Shown here in pieces: positions 46,764-55,441 of a stretch of DNA of 64,000 nucleotides. The notes under the pieces are model-generated. The model made no database searches and was not told the DNA's origin. It was given only the letters and a program-made list of their open reading frames with translations. This DNA comes from Acinetobacter sp. NIPH 298 (GTDB taxonomy: Bacteria; Pseudomonadota; Gammaproteobacteria; Pseudomonadales; Moraxellaceae), in the NCBI RefSeq assembly GCF_000369505.1, contig NZ_KB850054.1, positions 310,001 to 374,000 of the forward strand. The letters run 5' to 3'. Each line of letters begins with the position of its first letter. Position 1 is the stretch's first letter. A program made the position numbers and the translations under genes.

Positions 46764-47365
46764 AAGAACTGCTCAGCACGTTGCAAATAACTTAAATGTA
46801 AGGGCTTCAACCGCTTATGCAGATGTTCTAATAAACCATCATTGAGAACAACATCATGGGCGAGTTGTTGTTTTTGAGCTCTAGGCATTTGTGCTGCAAT
46901 AATTTTTCTGATCTCTGCTGCATTTTGTCCATCGCGTTGGCTGGCACGCTGTAACTGTGTTTGTTCATCTGCATCAATCAGTAAGGTGTGATGAACAAGT
47001 TCATGCTGATTGGTTTCAAAGAGTAGTGGTGAAACCAAGATCACATAAGGGCTTTGAGCATTTTGTAGTTGTTGGATAATCGACTGGCGAATCGCGGGGT
47101 GGGTAATTCCTTCTAACGTTTGACGCGCTTCAGGTGATTGGAAAATATGCTCGCGCAGTGCACGTCGATTTAAGTTGCCATCTTCCAATAACACCCAATC
47201 TCCAAATGCATCTTGAATACTTTTTAATGCGGGTTGACCTTGTTCAACAACTTCTCTCGCCACAATATCTGCATCAACAACGCAGATACCTTGAGACTCA
47301 AACCATTGGGTCGCCGCAGATTTACCACTGCCAATGCCCCCTGTAATTCCCAAGATAAATCGCAT
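46760..47365 (-). CDS. coaE: Dephospho-CoA kinase
   Basis: 201-residue last enzyme of CoA synthesis: phosphorylates dephospho-CoA. P-loop GGIGSGKS (9-16), VVDADIVAREVV and the lid region (ASQRDGQNAAEIRKI). The ATG at 47365 has GGAGG 6 nt upstream and starts right after the pilD stop; the in-frame codon at 47377 is less likely. Last gene of pilB-pilC-pilD-coaE, the usual order in Pseudomonadales. Confidence 0.96.
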   Translation of the reverse strand: MRFILGITGGIGSGKSAATQWFESQGICVVDADIVAREVVEQGQPALKSIQDAFGDWVLLEDGNLNRRALREHIFQSPEARQTLEGITHPAIRQSIIQQLQNAQSPYVILVSPLLFETNQHELVHHTLLIDADEQTQLQRASQRDGQNAAEIRKIIAAQMPRAQKQQLAHDVVLNDGLLEHLHKRLKPLHLSYLQRAEQFF

Positions 47366-47366
47366 G

Positions 47367-48227
47367 TTAACCTCCAAGATAAACTTTCATAATTTGATCA
47401 CCCCATAAAAAAGCAATCCAACCTGCAATCGCAATATAAGGACCAAATGCAAAGGGCTGATTTTCACCACGCATTTTCAGCAGGATAATCCCTACAATTG
47501 CGCCGACGATAGAAGACAGTAACACAATCAACGGCAGTAGCATCGGCCCCATCCAAGCACCTAAGGCTGCGAGTAGTTTAAAGTCTCCATAGCCCATTCC
47601 TTCTTTGCCTGTGATGAGTTTAAATAGATAATAAACAATCCATAGACAGAGGAAGCCGATTACATAGCCCCAAATCGCCGAGCTTGCTGTGGTATAAACC
47701 GCAAAACTATTGATTGCTAAGCCTAGTGCGGCAAGGGGAAGGGTAAAACGGTCAGGAAGCAGTTGTGTATCGAAATCAATAAAGGTCAGTGTAATCAAAA
47801 CCCATGTGAATACCAAGGCAAACAGCATTTGAATGGTTGCACCAAACACAGCCACGACCACCAGAGAACACGCCATTGTGAGGAGTTCAATCAATGGGTA
47901 GCGGATACTAATTGGATTTTGACAAGCACCACATTTACCGCGTAGTACGAGCCAACTGATCACAGGAATATTTTGATACCAGCGTATCGCAGAGTGACAT
48001 TTTGGGCAGGTCGAGGGCGGTTCACTGAGTGTTAATTTACTTTGATCGATGAGCGGTTGTTCTGGGTGGAGCAGCATCTGACACTCTTGCTGCCATTCCT
48101 GTTCCATCATTCGAGGTGTTCGGAAAATAACGACGTTGAGGAAACTACCAATACATAAACTCAACAACCCAACTGCAAGATAGAGCGCAGTTGGGTTTTC
48201 GATAAAATAAGAGAAAAATTGTTGCAT
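47367..48227 (-). CDS. pilD: Prepilin peptidase/N-methyltransferase
   Basis: 286-residue inner-membrane aspartic protease that cuts and N-methylates type IV prepilins. Two CxxC pairs (C74/C77, C99/C102) bind zinc in the N-terminal domain. The catalytic aspartates are visible in IDFDTQLLPD (151-159) and GYGDFKLL (D215). About eight membrane segments. Required for pilus biogenesis and for secretion of other pilin-like proteins. Translationally close to pilC (1-nt overlap). Confidence 0.96.
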   Translation of the reverse strand: MQQFFSYFIENPTALYLAVGLLSLCIGSFLNVVIFRTPRMMEQEWQQECQMLLHPEQPLIDQSKLTLSEPPSTCPKCHSAIRWYQNIPVISWLVLRGKCGACQNPISIRYPLIELLTMACSLVVVAVFGATIQMLFALVFTWVLITLTFIDFDTQLLPDRFTLPLAALGLAINSFAVYTTASSAIWGYVIGFLCLWIVYYLFKLITGKEGMGYGDFKLLAALGAWMGPMLLPLIVLLSSIVGAIVGIILLKMRGENQPFAFGPYIAIAGWIAFLWGDQIMKVYLGG

Positions 48228-49453
48228 TAGACCACAGAACCCATTTGGAAGATTGGAAGGTACATTGCAATCACAAGTCCACCGACCAGTACACCTAGAA
48301 TTGCCATAATGAGTGGTTCCATCATTGCAGTTAAACCATCAACCGCGTTATCGACTTCATTTTCATAGTGGGTTGCAACTTTATCGAGCATACTGTCTAG
48401 AGCACCTGACTCTTCACCGATCGCAACCATTTGAATCGCCATTGATGGAAAACGATTCGATACGCGCATGGCAAACTGTAATTGTTGTCCAGTTGCGACA
48501 TCTTCGCGGATCTTCATCACTGCATCTTCATAAACCACGTTGTTGGTTGCACCAGCGGTTGATTCAAGTGCATCAATCAGTGGCACACCTGCTGCAAATG
48601 TGGTTGCCAAGGTACGACTATATCGCGCAATAATGGCTTTATAAACTAAATCACCAAAAATAGGCAATCTGAGCGCCATTTTATCCAGTGTATCTCGAAA
48701 TTTTTTACTGCGTTTTTTCGCTTCGAGAAAGCAGGCAATAATCGCACCAATCACAATAATCAAGATAAACCAATATTCTTGCATCCATACCGACATATTC
48801 ACCACCATTTTGGTAAAGGCCGGTAAGTCAGCACCAAATGAGCTAAATAGATCTTGGAAAACAGGCACAACTTTGACCATCAAAATAATGGTGACAATAA
48901 CCGCAACCACAACCACTGTGGCTGGGTATTTCATGGCTTTTTTGATTTTTTGTTTCAGTAATTCACTTTTTTCTTTGTAGATCGCAACACGATCAAGCAT
49001 AGTTTCTAGCGAACCAGACTGTTCGCCAGATTCAACTAAAGAACAAAATAAATTGTCAAAATATTGTGGGTATTTTCTTAGTGCACCAGCAAAAGTATTA
49101 CCCCCTTCGACCTCGCTCTTTATGCCCAGTACCACTTCACGCATGGCAGGGTTTTCTAAGCCTTCAGCAACAATTTCAAAACCTTGTACCAGTGGCACGC
49201 CAGCTTTCATCATGGTTGCCAGCTGGCGTGTGAACACCGTGATATCCAGTGTTGTGACTCGTTTTTTCATTAAACCATCGAGAATATTTTTGCGTTTTTC
49301 TCGAATATTCTTAATGGTGACACCCTGTTTACGTAAAGTGACTTTTGCTAAAGCCATATTCCGTGCAGGTAATTCCCCTTTAATTTTTGCCCCTTTACGA
49401 TCTACCCCTTCATAAGCAAAAGTAGGCATCATTTGCGCTTTTTTAGCTGCCAT
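48227..49453 (-). CDS. pilC: Type IV pilus platform protein PilC
   Basis: 408-residue inner-membrane protein with two T2SF (GspF) domains (ITVFTRQLATMMKAGVPLVQG and YSRTLATTFAAGVPLIDALE) and three membrane helices. It forms the pilus assembly platform with the PilB ATPase. Immediately downstream of pilB (24-nt gap) and overlapping pilD. Confidence 0.96.
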   Translation of the reverse strand: MAAKKAQMMPTFAYEGVDRKGAKIKGELPARNMALAKVTLRKQGVTIKNIREKRKNILDGLMKKRVTTLDITVFTRQLATMMKAGVPLVQGFEIVAEGLENPAMREVVLGIKSEVEGGNTFAGALRKYPQYFDNLFCSLVESGEQSGSLETMLDRVAIYKEKSELLKQKIKKAMKYPATVVVVAVIVTIILMVKVVPVFQDLFSSFGADLPAFTKMVVNMSVWMQEYWFILIIVIGAIIACFLEAKKRSKKFRDTLDKMALRLPIFGDLVYKAIIARYSRTLATTFAAGVPLIDALESTAGATNNVVYEDAVMKIREDVATGQQLQFAMRVSNRFPSMAIQMVAIGEESGALDSMLDKVATHYENEVDNAVDGLTAMMEPLIMAILGVLVGGLVIAMYLPIFQMGSVV

Positions 49454-49477
49454 GATTATTAATCCTTTTTATTAATT

Positions 49478-51187
49478 TTATTCACTTGTGACTCGATTAA
49501 CTTCTTGTAATGAAGTGATCCCTTGCATGACTTTTTGTAAACCTGAACGCCTTAAATTGTTAAAACCAGCTTGTGCAGAGGCGGTTGCGATTTGTAATGC
49601 ATTGCCATCTTCCATAATGATTTTAGAAATTTCAGGGGTCACTTTCATCACTTCATAGATACCGACACGGCCTTTGTAGCCTTCACGACATTCAGAACAA
49701 CCAACCGGTTGAAATATCTGAAGTTCAGGATTTGCTAAATCTTGTTCAGTGAAGCCTAACTCTAAAAGACTTTGTTTGGGAATATCTATCGCTTGTTTGC
49801 ACTGTGCACATAAGCGACGTGCTAATCGCTGTGCAATAACAAGATTGACCGAAGTCGCGATATTGAAGGAGGGGACTCCCATATTACGCAAGCGAGTTAA
49901 GGTTTCAGGTGCACTGTTGGTATGAAGTGTAGACATCACCATATGGCCGGTTTGCGCTGCTTTAATGGCAATTTCAGCAGTCTCTAGGTCACGAATCTCA
50001 CCAACCATGATGATATCAGGATCTTGACGGAGAAAGGCTTTAAGGGCAGCAGAGAAGGTTAAGCCTGTCTTGGTGTTGACGTTAACCTGATTGATCCCTT
50101 CTAAGTTGATCTCAACGGGATCTTCGGCTGTGGATATATTGGTGTCTTCAGTGTTGAGGATATTTATCCCTGTATATAAAGAAACCGTTTTACCTGACCC
50201 TGTTGGACCTGTGATCAAGAGCATGCCTTGAGGCTTGTCGAGCGCTTCTAGAAATAATGCTTTTTGTTCTTCTTCATAACCGAGTGCCTCAATGCCTAAC
50301 ATTGCACTGGATGGATCAAGGATACGCAGCACCAATTTTTCACCAAATAGCGTGGGTAATGAGTTGACACGGAAGTCAATCGCTTTGGTTTTGGATAGCT
50401 TGAGCTTAATACGACCATCCTGCGGCATCCGTTTTTCAGAGATGTCCATTTGCGACATAACTTTTAAACGTGAAGCAAGTCGAGTGGCGAGTTGCAACGG
50501 CGGATTTGCAATTTGACGTAATACGCCGTCGACACGATAGCGAACCCGATACATTTTCTCATAAGGCTCAAAGTGTAAGTCGGATGCCCCCATACGAATC
50601 GCATCAATGAGTAACTTGTTGATGTATTTTACAATCGGTGCTTCTTCACCTTGAGGGACTTCATCATCTTGTGTTGATTCAGTGGGTATATCGACATCAA
50701 GATCAAAATCTTCATTTTCCCCAAAATCGAAGTTGTCCGTGTCCCCAAATTGTTGCTCAATGAGTTTTTCGAGTTTGCTGTGTTCAACAATAATCGGTTC
50801 GATATTGAGTTTGGTGTTAAAACGAATTGCATCGAGTGCATCAATATTGGTTGGATTGCTGGTGGCGACATAGAGGATTTGCCCACGTTGAATCAAAGGC
50901 GCAACCCGATGTTTGTGAATCAACTTGCTGTCAGCGAGCTCACGTGGCAACAAAGCCGTATCAAAAACCGCTAAATCAAAGACTGGCTCACCGAACTCTA
51001 CCGCAATGGTTTCAGCAATAGTAAGTTGAGAAAGACGATGATGTTCAATCAGATGCGCAACAATATCTTGTTGTGCTTTTTTTGCTGTGTCGATTGCTGT
51101 TTGCATACCTGATGCAGACATATGACCATCTTCGACCAATCGTCGAATAAACCCCGAAAATTTTGGAGACGTATGTAATCCTGACAT
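49478..51187 (-). CDS. pilB: Type IV pilus extension ATPase PilB
   Basis: 569-residue GspE-type ATPase powering pilus extension. N-terminal T2SSE domain (about 15-150), Walker A GPTGSGKT, Asp box and Walker B (DPDIIMVGEIRD), His box (GHMVMSTLHTN) and a tetracysteine zinc motif (C-x2-C ... C-x2-C in CAQCKQ and CSECREG). An acidic insert at about 150-180 (FGENEDFDLDVDIPTESTQ) is a linker. First gene of pilBCD-coaE. Its -10-like TATAAT (51233-51238, minus strand) lies in the region shared with tpiA. Confidence 0.96.
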   Translation of the reverse strand: MSGLHTSPKFSGFIRRLVEDGHMSASGMQTAIDTAKKAQQDIVAHLIEHHRLSQLTIAETIAVEFGEPVFDLAVFDTALLPRELADSKLIHKHRVAPLIQRGQILYVATSNPTNIDALDAIRFNTKLNIEPIIVEHSKLEKLIEQQFGDTDNFDFGENEDFDLDVDIPTESTQDDEVPQGEEAPIVKYINKLLIDAIRMGASDLHFEPYEKMYRVRYRVDGVLRQIANPPLQLATRLASRLKVMSQMDISEKRMPQDGRIKLKLSKTKAIDFRVNSLPTLFGEKLVLRILDPSSAMLGIEALGYEEEQKALFLEALDKPQGMLLITGPTGSGKTVSLYTGINILNTEDTNISTAEDPVEINLEGINQVNVNTKTGLTFSAALKAFLRQDPDIIMVGEIRDLETAEIAIKAAQTGHMVMSTLHTNSAPETLTRLRNMGVPSFNIATSVNLVIAQRLARRLCAQCKQAIDIPKQSLLELGFTEQDLANPELQIFQPVGCSECREGYKGRVGIYEVMKVTPEISKIIMEDGNALQIATASAQAGFNNLRRSGLQKVMQGITSLQEVNRVTSE

Positions 51188-51616
51188 CTGTCCGCCTTAT
51201 GACAATAAATGTTTATAATATGTATCCTAAAAATTATACTTTTGTTATGCAAAAATACCACTAGAGAAAGTGTCGTTTTTGACTTGGTTCACCGATAAAA
51301 CTTTGAACTAATCGAGTTTTTTATAAATTAATTTTCTTTTATTCGTTCCGTTGCTAAAAGACACACGATTAATTCGATCTAAGTTTGAGCCGTTTTTAGC
51401 GATAATGCAATGTGTGTTAGAAAGAGTAGCAACGCCTAAGCAACTTAATTTTAAAATAAATATCAAAACGAACAGAGCGTTCGCAAAGAATTTCTTGTTG
51501 AGCCCATGCTGTTTTCAATCTGATTTATATTTAAACAATAGAAAAAAACTCAATTTTATAAAAATCCGTGTAAAATATGCAGCATTTTTGAGAAATTAAC
51601 ATTAGGCAGGCGAAGT
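51188..51616. promoter_or_regulatory. Divergent promoter region of pilB and tpiA
   Basis: 429 nt with no gene. On the minus strand TATAAT (51233-51238) can serve pilB. For tpiA I see TAAAAT (51571-51576) near its start but no convincing -35. One open frame in the middle has neither RBS nor family signature. Confidence 0.45.
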
Positions 51617-52408
51617 ATGTCGAATTCGACCATTACCCCTTGGGTTGTTGGTAATTGGAAAATGAATCCAATGCATGCGAATGCTTTCCAATTAATACAA
51701 GAATTTAAACAGTTATTAGAGCAAGAAAATATTGCTCCCGAACAATGTCATATCGGTGTGGCACCGACCACAATCGCTTTAACCAGTATTCAGGCTGAGC
51801 TAAAAGATGCCGCTAGGACAGTTTATACTGTAGCGCAAGATCTTTCTCGAGTAGCGGGTACAGGTGCGTACACGGGAGAGGTGAGTGCGGAATTACTGAA
51901 AGACAGTGGCATTGAGTTTGCGCTGGTTGGTCATTCTGAGCGCCGTGAGTTGTTCGGTGACCATGTCGAAATTTTAAAAGAGAAGTTGCATCATGCATTA
52001 AATGCAGGCTTAACTGTGATTTACTGTGTTGGTGAAAGTCTTGATCAGCGCGAGCAAGGTTTGGCTGATCAAGTTGTATTACAGCAAATCTGTGATATTG
52101 CTGCTGTGGTCAAAGCTGAACAATGGCAAAATATCGTGATCGCTTATGAGCCAATTTGGGCGATAGGCACAGGTAAAACAGCTTCACCAGAAGATGCTCA
52201 GGCGATGCATGCAAAAATTCGTGAAGGGTTAACGCAAATCACATCATATGGCGCAAACATGGCGATCTTATATGGTGGTAGCGTTAAAGCTGAAAATGCA
52301 GTTGAATTGGCTGCATGTCCAGATATCAATGGTGCCTTAGTGGGTGGTGCATCTCTCAATGCACAATCTTTTTACCAAATTGCACAAGCATTTGCACAAA
52401 GCAAATAA
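51617..52408 (+). CDS. tpiA: Triosephosphate isomerase
   Basis: 263-residue glycolytic/gluconeogenic enzyme interconverting DHAP and glyceraldehyde-3-phosphate. Catalytic K15 (NWKMN), H106 (LVGHSERR) and E178 ([11 protein letters not shown]) and the phosphate-binding GGSVKAENA loop are present. RBS AGGC-GAAG is modest. Followed 12 nt later by secG, probably in one transcript. Confidence 0.98.
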   Translation: MSNSTITPWVVGNWKMNPMHANAFQLIQEFKQLLEQENIAPEQCHIGVAPTTIALTSIQAELKDAARTVYTVAQDLSRVAGTGAYTGEVSAELLKDSGIEFALVGHSERRELFGDHVEILKEKLHHALNAGLTVIYCVGESLDQREQGLADQVVLQQICDIAAVVKAEQWQNIVIAYEPIWAIGTGKTASPEDAQAMHAKIREGLTQITSYGANMAILYGGSVKAENAVELAACPDINGALVGGASLNAQSFYQIAQAFAQSK

Positions 52409-52420
52409 CGAGGAATAGAA

Positions 52421-52750
52421 ATGTATAGTTTTATACTCGTTGTACACATCATTTTAGCAATTTTGATTATTGCTTTGGTTTTAGTACAACAAGGTAAAGG
52501 TGCAGAAGCAGGCGCATCGTTTGGTGGTGGTGGTGCTGCAACTGTATTTGGCGCGTCAGGTGCAGGTAACTTCTTGACACGTTTAACTGCAGTTTTTACT
52601 GCAATCTTTTTTGTGACCAGTCTAACTTTGGCTGTACTTGCAAAAAAACATACCACAGATGCATATAGTTTAAAAACTGTTCAAACCTCAACGTCTGCAC
52701 CAGTGACATCGGCTGAAACTTCGCCAAATGCACCAAAAACGACTGAATAA
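52421..52750 (+). CDS. secG: Protein-export membrane protein SecG
   Basis: 109-residue small subunit of the SecYEG translocon. Two membrane helices (ILVVHIILAILIIALVLV and LTAVFTAIFFVTSLTLAVLA) flank the conserved GKGAEAGASFGGG loop. RBS GAGGAA upstream. The tRNA-Leu gene follows at once, as in E. coli secG-leuU. Confidence 0.96.
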   Translation: MYSFILVVHIILAILIIALVLVQQGKGAEAGASFGGGGAATVFGASGAGNFLTRLTAVFTAIFFVTSLTLAVLAKKHTTDAYSLKTVQTSTSAPVTSAETSPNAPKTTE

Positions 52751-52807
52751 GCTGAATTAATGCTTTCCTTTTTTTGTTTTAGGTACTAGAATTCGTCCCA
52801 CAAAGCT

Positions 52808-52892
52808 GCGGTGGTGGTGGAATTGGTAGACACGCTACCTTGAGGTGGTAGTGCCTTCGGGCGTGGGGGTTCAAGTCCCCCCTTCCGCACCA
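52808..52892 (+). tRNA. tRNA-Leu (GAG anticodon)
   Basis: 85 nt including the encoded CCA. The anticodon arm CTACC-TTGAGGT-GGTAG gives anticodon GAG. A long variable arm (TGCCTTCGGGCGT) marks a class II tRNA, with a T arm GGGGG-TTCAAGT-CCCCC. The acceptor stem GCGGTGG/CTTCCGC has a T-T mismatch at 5:68 and a G-T at 6:67. Confidence 0.93.
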
Positions 52893-52935
52893 AGCTTAAT
52901 AACCAGTAAGTTTGGTGTACGCAGTAATTTGTTGA

Positions 52936-53012
<77 letters not shown>

Positions 53013-53060
53013 TTTGATTAAGGTGCAACTTAATCAAGCAATGGTGAAAAAAAACTTAGA

Positions 53061-53088
53061 TTGACTTTTTTTCATAATTGTATATAAT
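53061..53088 (+). promoter_or_regulatory. Strong promoter in front of initiator tRNA copy 2
   Basis: TTGACT (53061-53066), 16-nt spacer, TATAAT (53083-53088), about 12 nt before the mature tRNA. Close to consensus, so the second copy can be transcribed independently of the first. Confidence 0.75.
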
Positions 53089-53100
53089 TTTGCACGTTGA

Positions 53101-53177
<77 letters not shown>

Positions 53178-53189
53178 AGTTTCTAAAAA

Positions 53190-53216
53190 GAGGCTCACAA
53201 TAGGTGGGCCTTTTTG
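53190..53216 (+). terminator. Hairpin after initiator tRNA copy 2
   Basis: AGGCTCAC and GTGGGCCT pair (one G-U) with a short AATAG-type loop, followed by TTTTT. Likely attenuates read-through into rimP, which starts about 170 nt later. Confidence 0.8.
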
Positions 53217-53384
53217 CACAGTGGGCTTTGCTTTTCTGTGTAACATAGGGGCGATTACGCCCTTTTTTATTGGTTGTTTAGCTATCGTGTAGTGTCGATA
53301 TGAGCCGTATACGGCGCAAGATCAAATCATCGTGTTCACTATACGGTTAAGATTGATTGGCTCGCATGAGAGCGACGAGAGTAA

Positions 53385-53909
53385 ATGAAATTATCAAATA
53401 AATCTCAAGCACTGTTTGATCTTATCGCACCAGCTGTGGCTGCTTGTGGTGTAGATCTGTGGGGAATTGAATTCCTACCACAAGGTAAACGTTCTTTATT
53501 ACGTATTTATATTGACAAAGCGACTGATGACAATGCAGAGCTACTTCTCACCGAAGATGGCGAAGCAGACCAAGGGCGTGGTATTGGTGTTCAAGATTGT
53601 GTGCTGGTCACGCAACAAGTGGGCGCAATGCTAGATGTTCATGATCCGATTTCGGGTGAGTATGCTCTAGAAGTTTCTTCACCTGGTTGGGATCGCCCAT
53701 TCTTTCAGTTGTCACAAATGTCTGGGTATATTGGACAACAAGTCGCTTTACGATTAATTGCTGCTGTCGAAAACCGTCGTAAATTTCAAGCAAAATTACT
53801 TTCTGTAGACCTAGAAAATGAAATCATTCAGGTTGAAGTAGAGGGTGGTCAGGTGCTTGAAGTTGATAGTAATAATATTGATAAAGCAAATTTAATCTAT
53901 CAAGACTAA
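53385..53909 (+). CDS. rimP: Ribosome maturation factor RimP
   Basis: 174 residues, cytoplasmic factor for 30S assembly. N-terminal alpha/beta domain with [23 protein letters not shown] and C-terminal SH3-like domain ([16 protein letters not shown]...). An acidic insert ([12 protein letters not shown]) is seen in the middle, longer than in E. coli. First protein gene of the rimP-nusA-infB-rbfA operon. Confidence 0.96.
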   Translation: MKLSNKSQALFDLIAPAVAACGVDLWGIEFLPQGKRSLLRIYIDKATDDNAELLLTEDGEADQGRGIGVQDCVLVTQQVGAMLDVHDPISGEYALEVSSPGWDRPFFQLSQMSGYIGQQVALRLIAAVENRRKFQAKLLSVDLENEIIQVEVEGGQVLEVDSNNIDKANLIYQD

Positions 53910-53946
53910 TATTAACTTAATTTTATAAGAAATCGGTAGGTGACTT

Positions 53947-55431
53947 ATGGGCCGCGAAATTCTTACCGTTGCAGAAACGGTTAGTAATGAAAAAGGTGTT
54001 AGTCGTGAAGCGATCTTCGAAGCGTTAGAACAAGCACTTGTTGCCGCGACGAAGAAAAAATTCTACGAAGGCACAAATTCAGAAGAAGCTCAACTTCGTG
54101 TTGAGATTGATCGTAAAACTGGTGATTACCGTACTTTCCGTCAATGGACGCTGGTTGCAGATGAAGACCACGAAATGCCAGCATGTCAGGATGCGATTTC
54201 TGATGTGGATGCAACAAAGTGGTCAATTGGCGATATCCGCGAGCTTGAAGTTGAATCGATCGAGTTTGGTCGTATTGCTGCGCAAATTGCAAAACAAGTG
54301 ATTGTGCAAAAGATTCGTGAAGCTGAACGTGCGTTGGTTGCGGATGCGTATGCATCTAAAGTTGGCGAACTGATCTATGGTGAAGTGAAAAAACAAACTA
54401 AAGATGGCTTTATTATTGATCTTGGTGACAATGCAGAAGCATATTTGGCGCGTGAAGAAACCATCCATAAAGAAATTTTACGTCCTAAGCAACGTATCAA
54501 TGCAATCTTGTATAACGTAAACCGTGAAGGTCGTGGTGCACAATTGCTGTTGTCACGTGCTCGTCCTGAAATGCTAATGGCTTTAATGAAAAAAGAAATT
54601 CCAGAAATTTCTGAAGAAATCATTGAAATTAAAGCTGCAGCGCGTCAACCAGGTGTACGTGCTAAAATTGCAGTGAAAACCAATGATCATCGTATTGACC
54701 CTGTAGGTGCATGTATTGGTATGCGTGGTACGCGTATCCAAGCGGTACAACAAGAGTTAAATGGTGAGCGTATTGATGTTGTGGTGTGGTCTGATGATCC
54801 AGCGCAATACATTGCAAGTGCATTAGAACCAGCAGACGTTTCAGGTATCGTACTTGATGAAGATGCACGTAGTGCAGATATCATTTTTGCGACCAGTGAT
54901 CAGTTGGCACGTGCGATTGGTTCGCAAGGACAGAATGTTCGTTTAGCATCGGAATTAACCGGTTATAAACTCGACATGATGTTGGAAGAAGAGTATCGTG
55001 CTCGTCAGCAAAATGAAGCACAACAATATCTTGATATGTTCGTATCACGTCTCGATATTGAAGAAGATTTAGCAATGGCTTTGGTAGAAATGGGCTTCAC
55101 TTCATTAGAAGAAATTGCTTATGTTCCTGCTGAGACATTTGATGAAATCGAGCTTGATGCAGACTTAGTTGAATTACTACAAAGTCGTGCAAAAGAAGCT
55201 GCATTAACGGATGCGTTAAAACAGCAAGAAAATATTCAAGAGCCAAGTGCAGAACTTCTCGGAATGGAAGGTATGACCACTGAGATTGCATATGCATTGG
55301 CGGCACGTGGTGTGATTACTGTTGATGATTTGGCAGACCAAGCGACTGATGATATCTCTGATATCGAAGGTTTAGGTCATGACAAAGCGGGTCAACTCAT
55401 CATGAAAGCACGTGAATCATGGTTTAACTAG
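53947..55431 (+). CDS. nusA: Transcription termination/antitermination protein NusA
   Basis: 494 residues: N-terminal RNAP-binding domain, S1 domain (GEVKKQTKDGFIIDLGD), two KH domains (DPVGACIGMRGTRIQAV and AIGSQGQNVRLA) and two C-terminal acidic helix-hairpin-helix repeats. It controls pausing, termination and antitermination. RBS GTAGG before the ATG. infB follows after 10 nt. Confidence 0.98.
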   Translation: MGREILTVAETVSNEKGVSREAIFEALEQALVAATKKKFYEGTNSEEAQLRVEIDRKTGDYRTFRQWTLVADEDHEMPACQDAISDVDATKWSIGDIRELEVESIEFGRIAAQIAKQVIVQKIREAERALVADAYASKVGELIYGEVKKQTKDGFIIDLGDNAEAYLAREETIHKEILRPKQRINAILYNVNREGRGAQLLLSRARPEMLMALMKKEIPEISEEIIEIKAAARQPGVRAKIAVKTNDHRIDPVGACIGMRGTRIQAVQQELNGERIDVVVWSDDPAQYIASALEPADVSGIVLDEDARSADIIFATSDQLARAIGSQGQNVRLASELTGYKLDMMLEEEYRARQQNEAQQYLDMFVSRLDIEEDLAMALVEMGFTSLEEIAYVPAETFDEIELDADLVELLQSRAKEAALTDALKQQENIQEPSAELLGMEGMTTEIAYALAARGVITVDDLADQATDDISDIEGLGHDKAGQLIMKARESWFN

Positions 55432-55441
55432 GAGATAATAG

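Noticed and set aside
51351..51599. Frame of 82 codons upstream of tpiA
   Set aside because: No RBS, basic AT-driven composition, no domain; lies in the promoter region.
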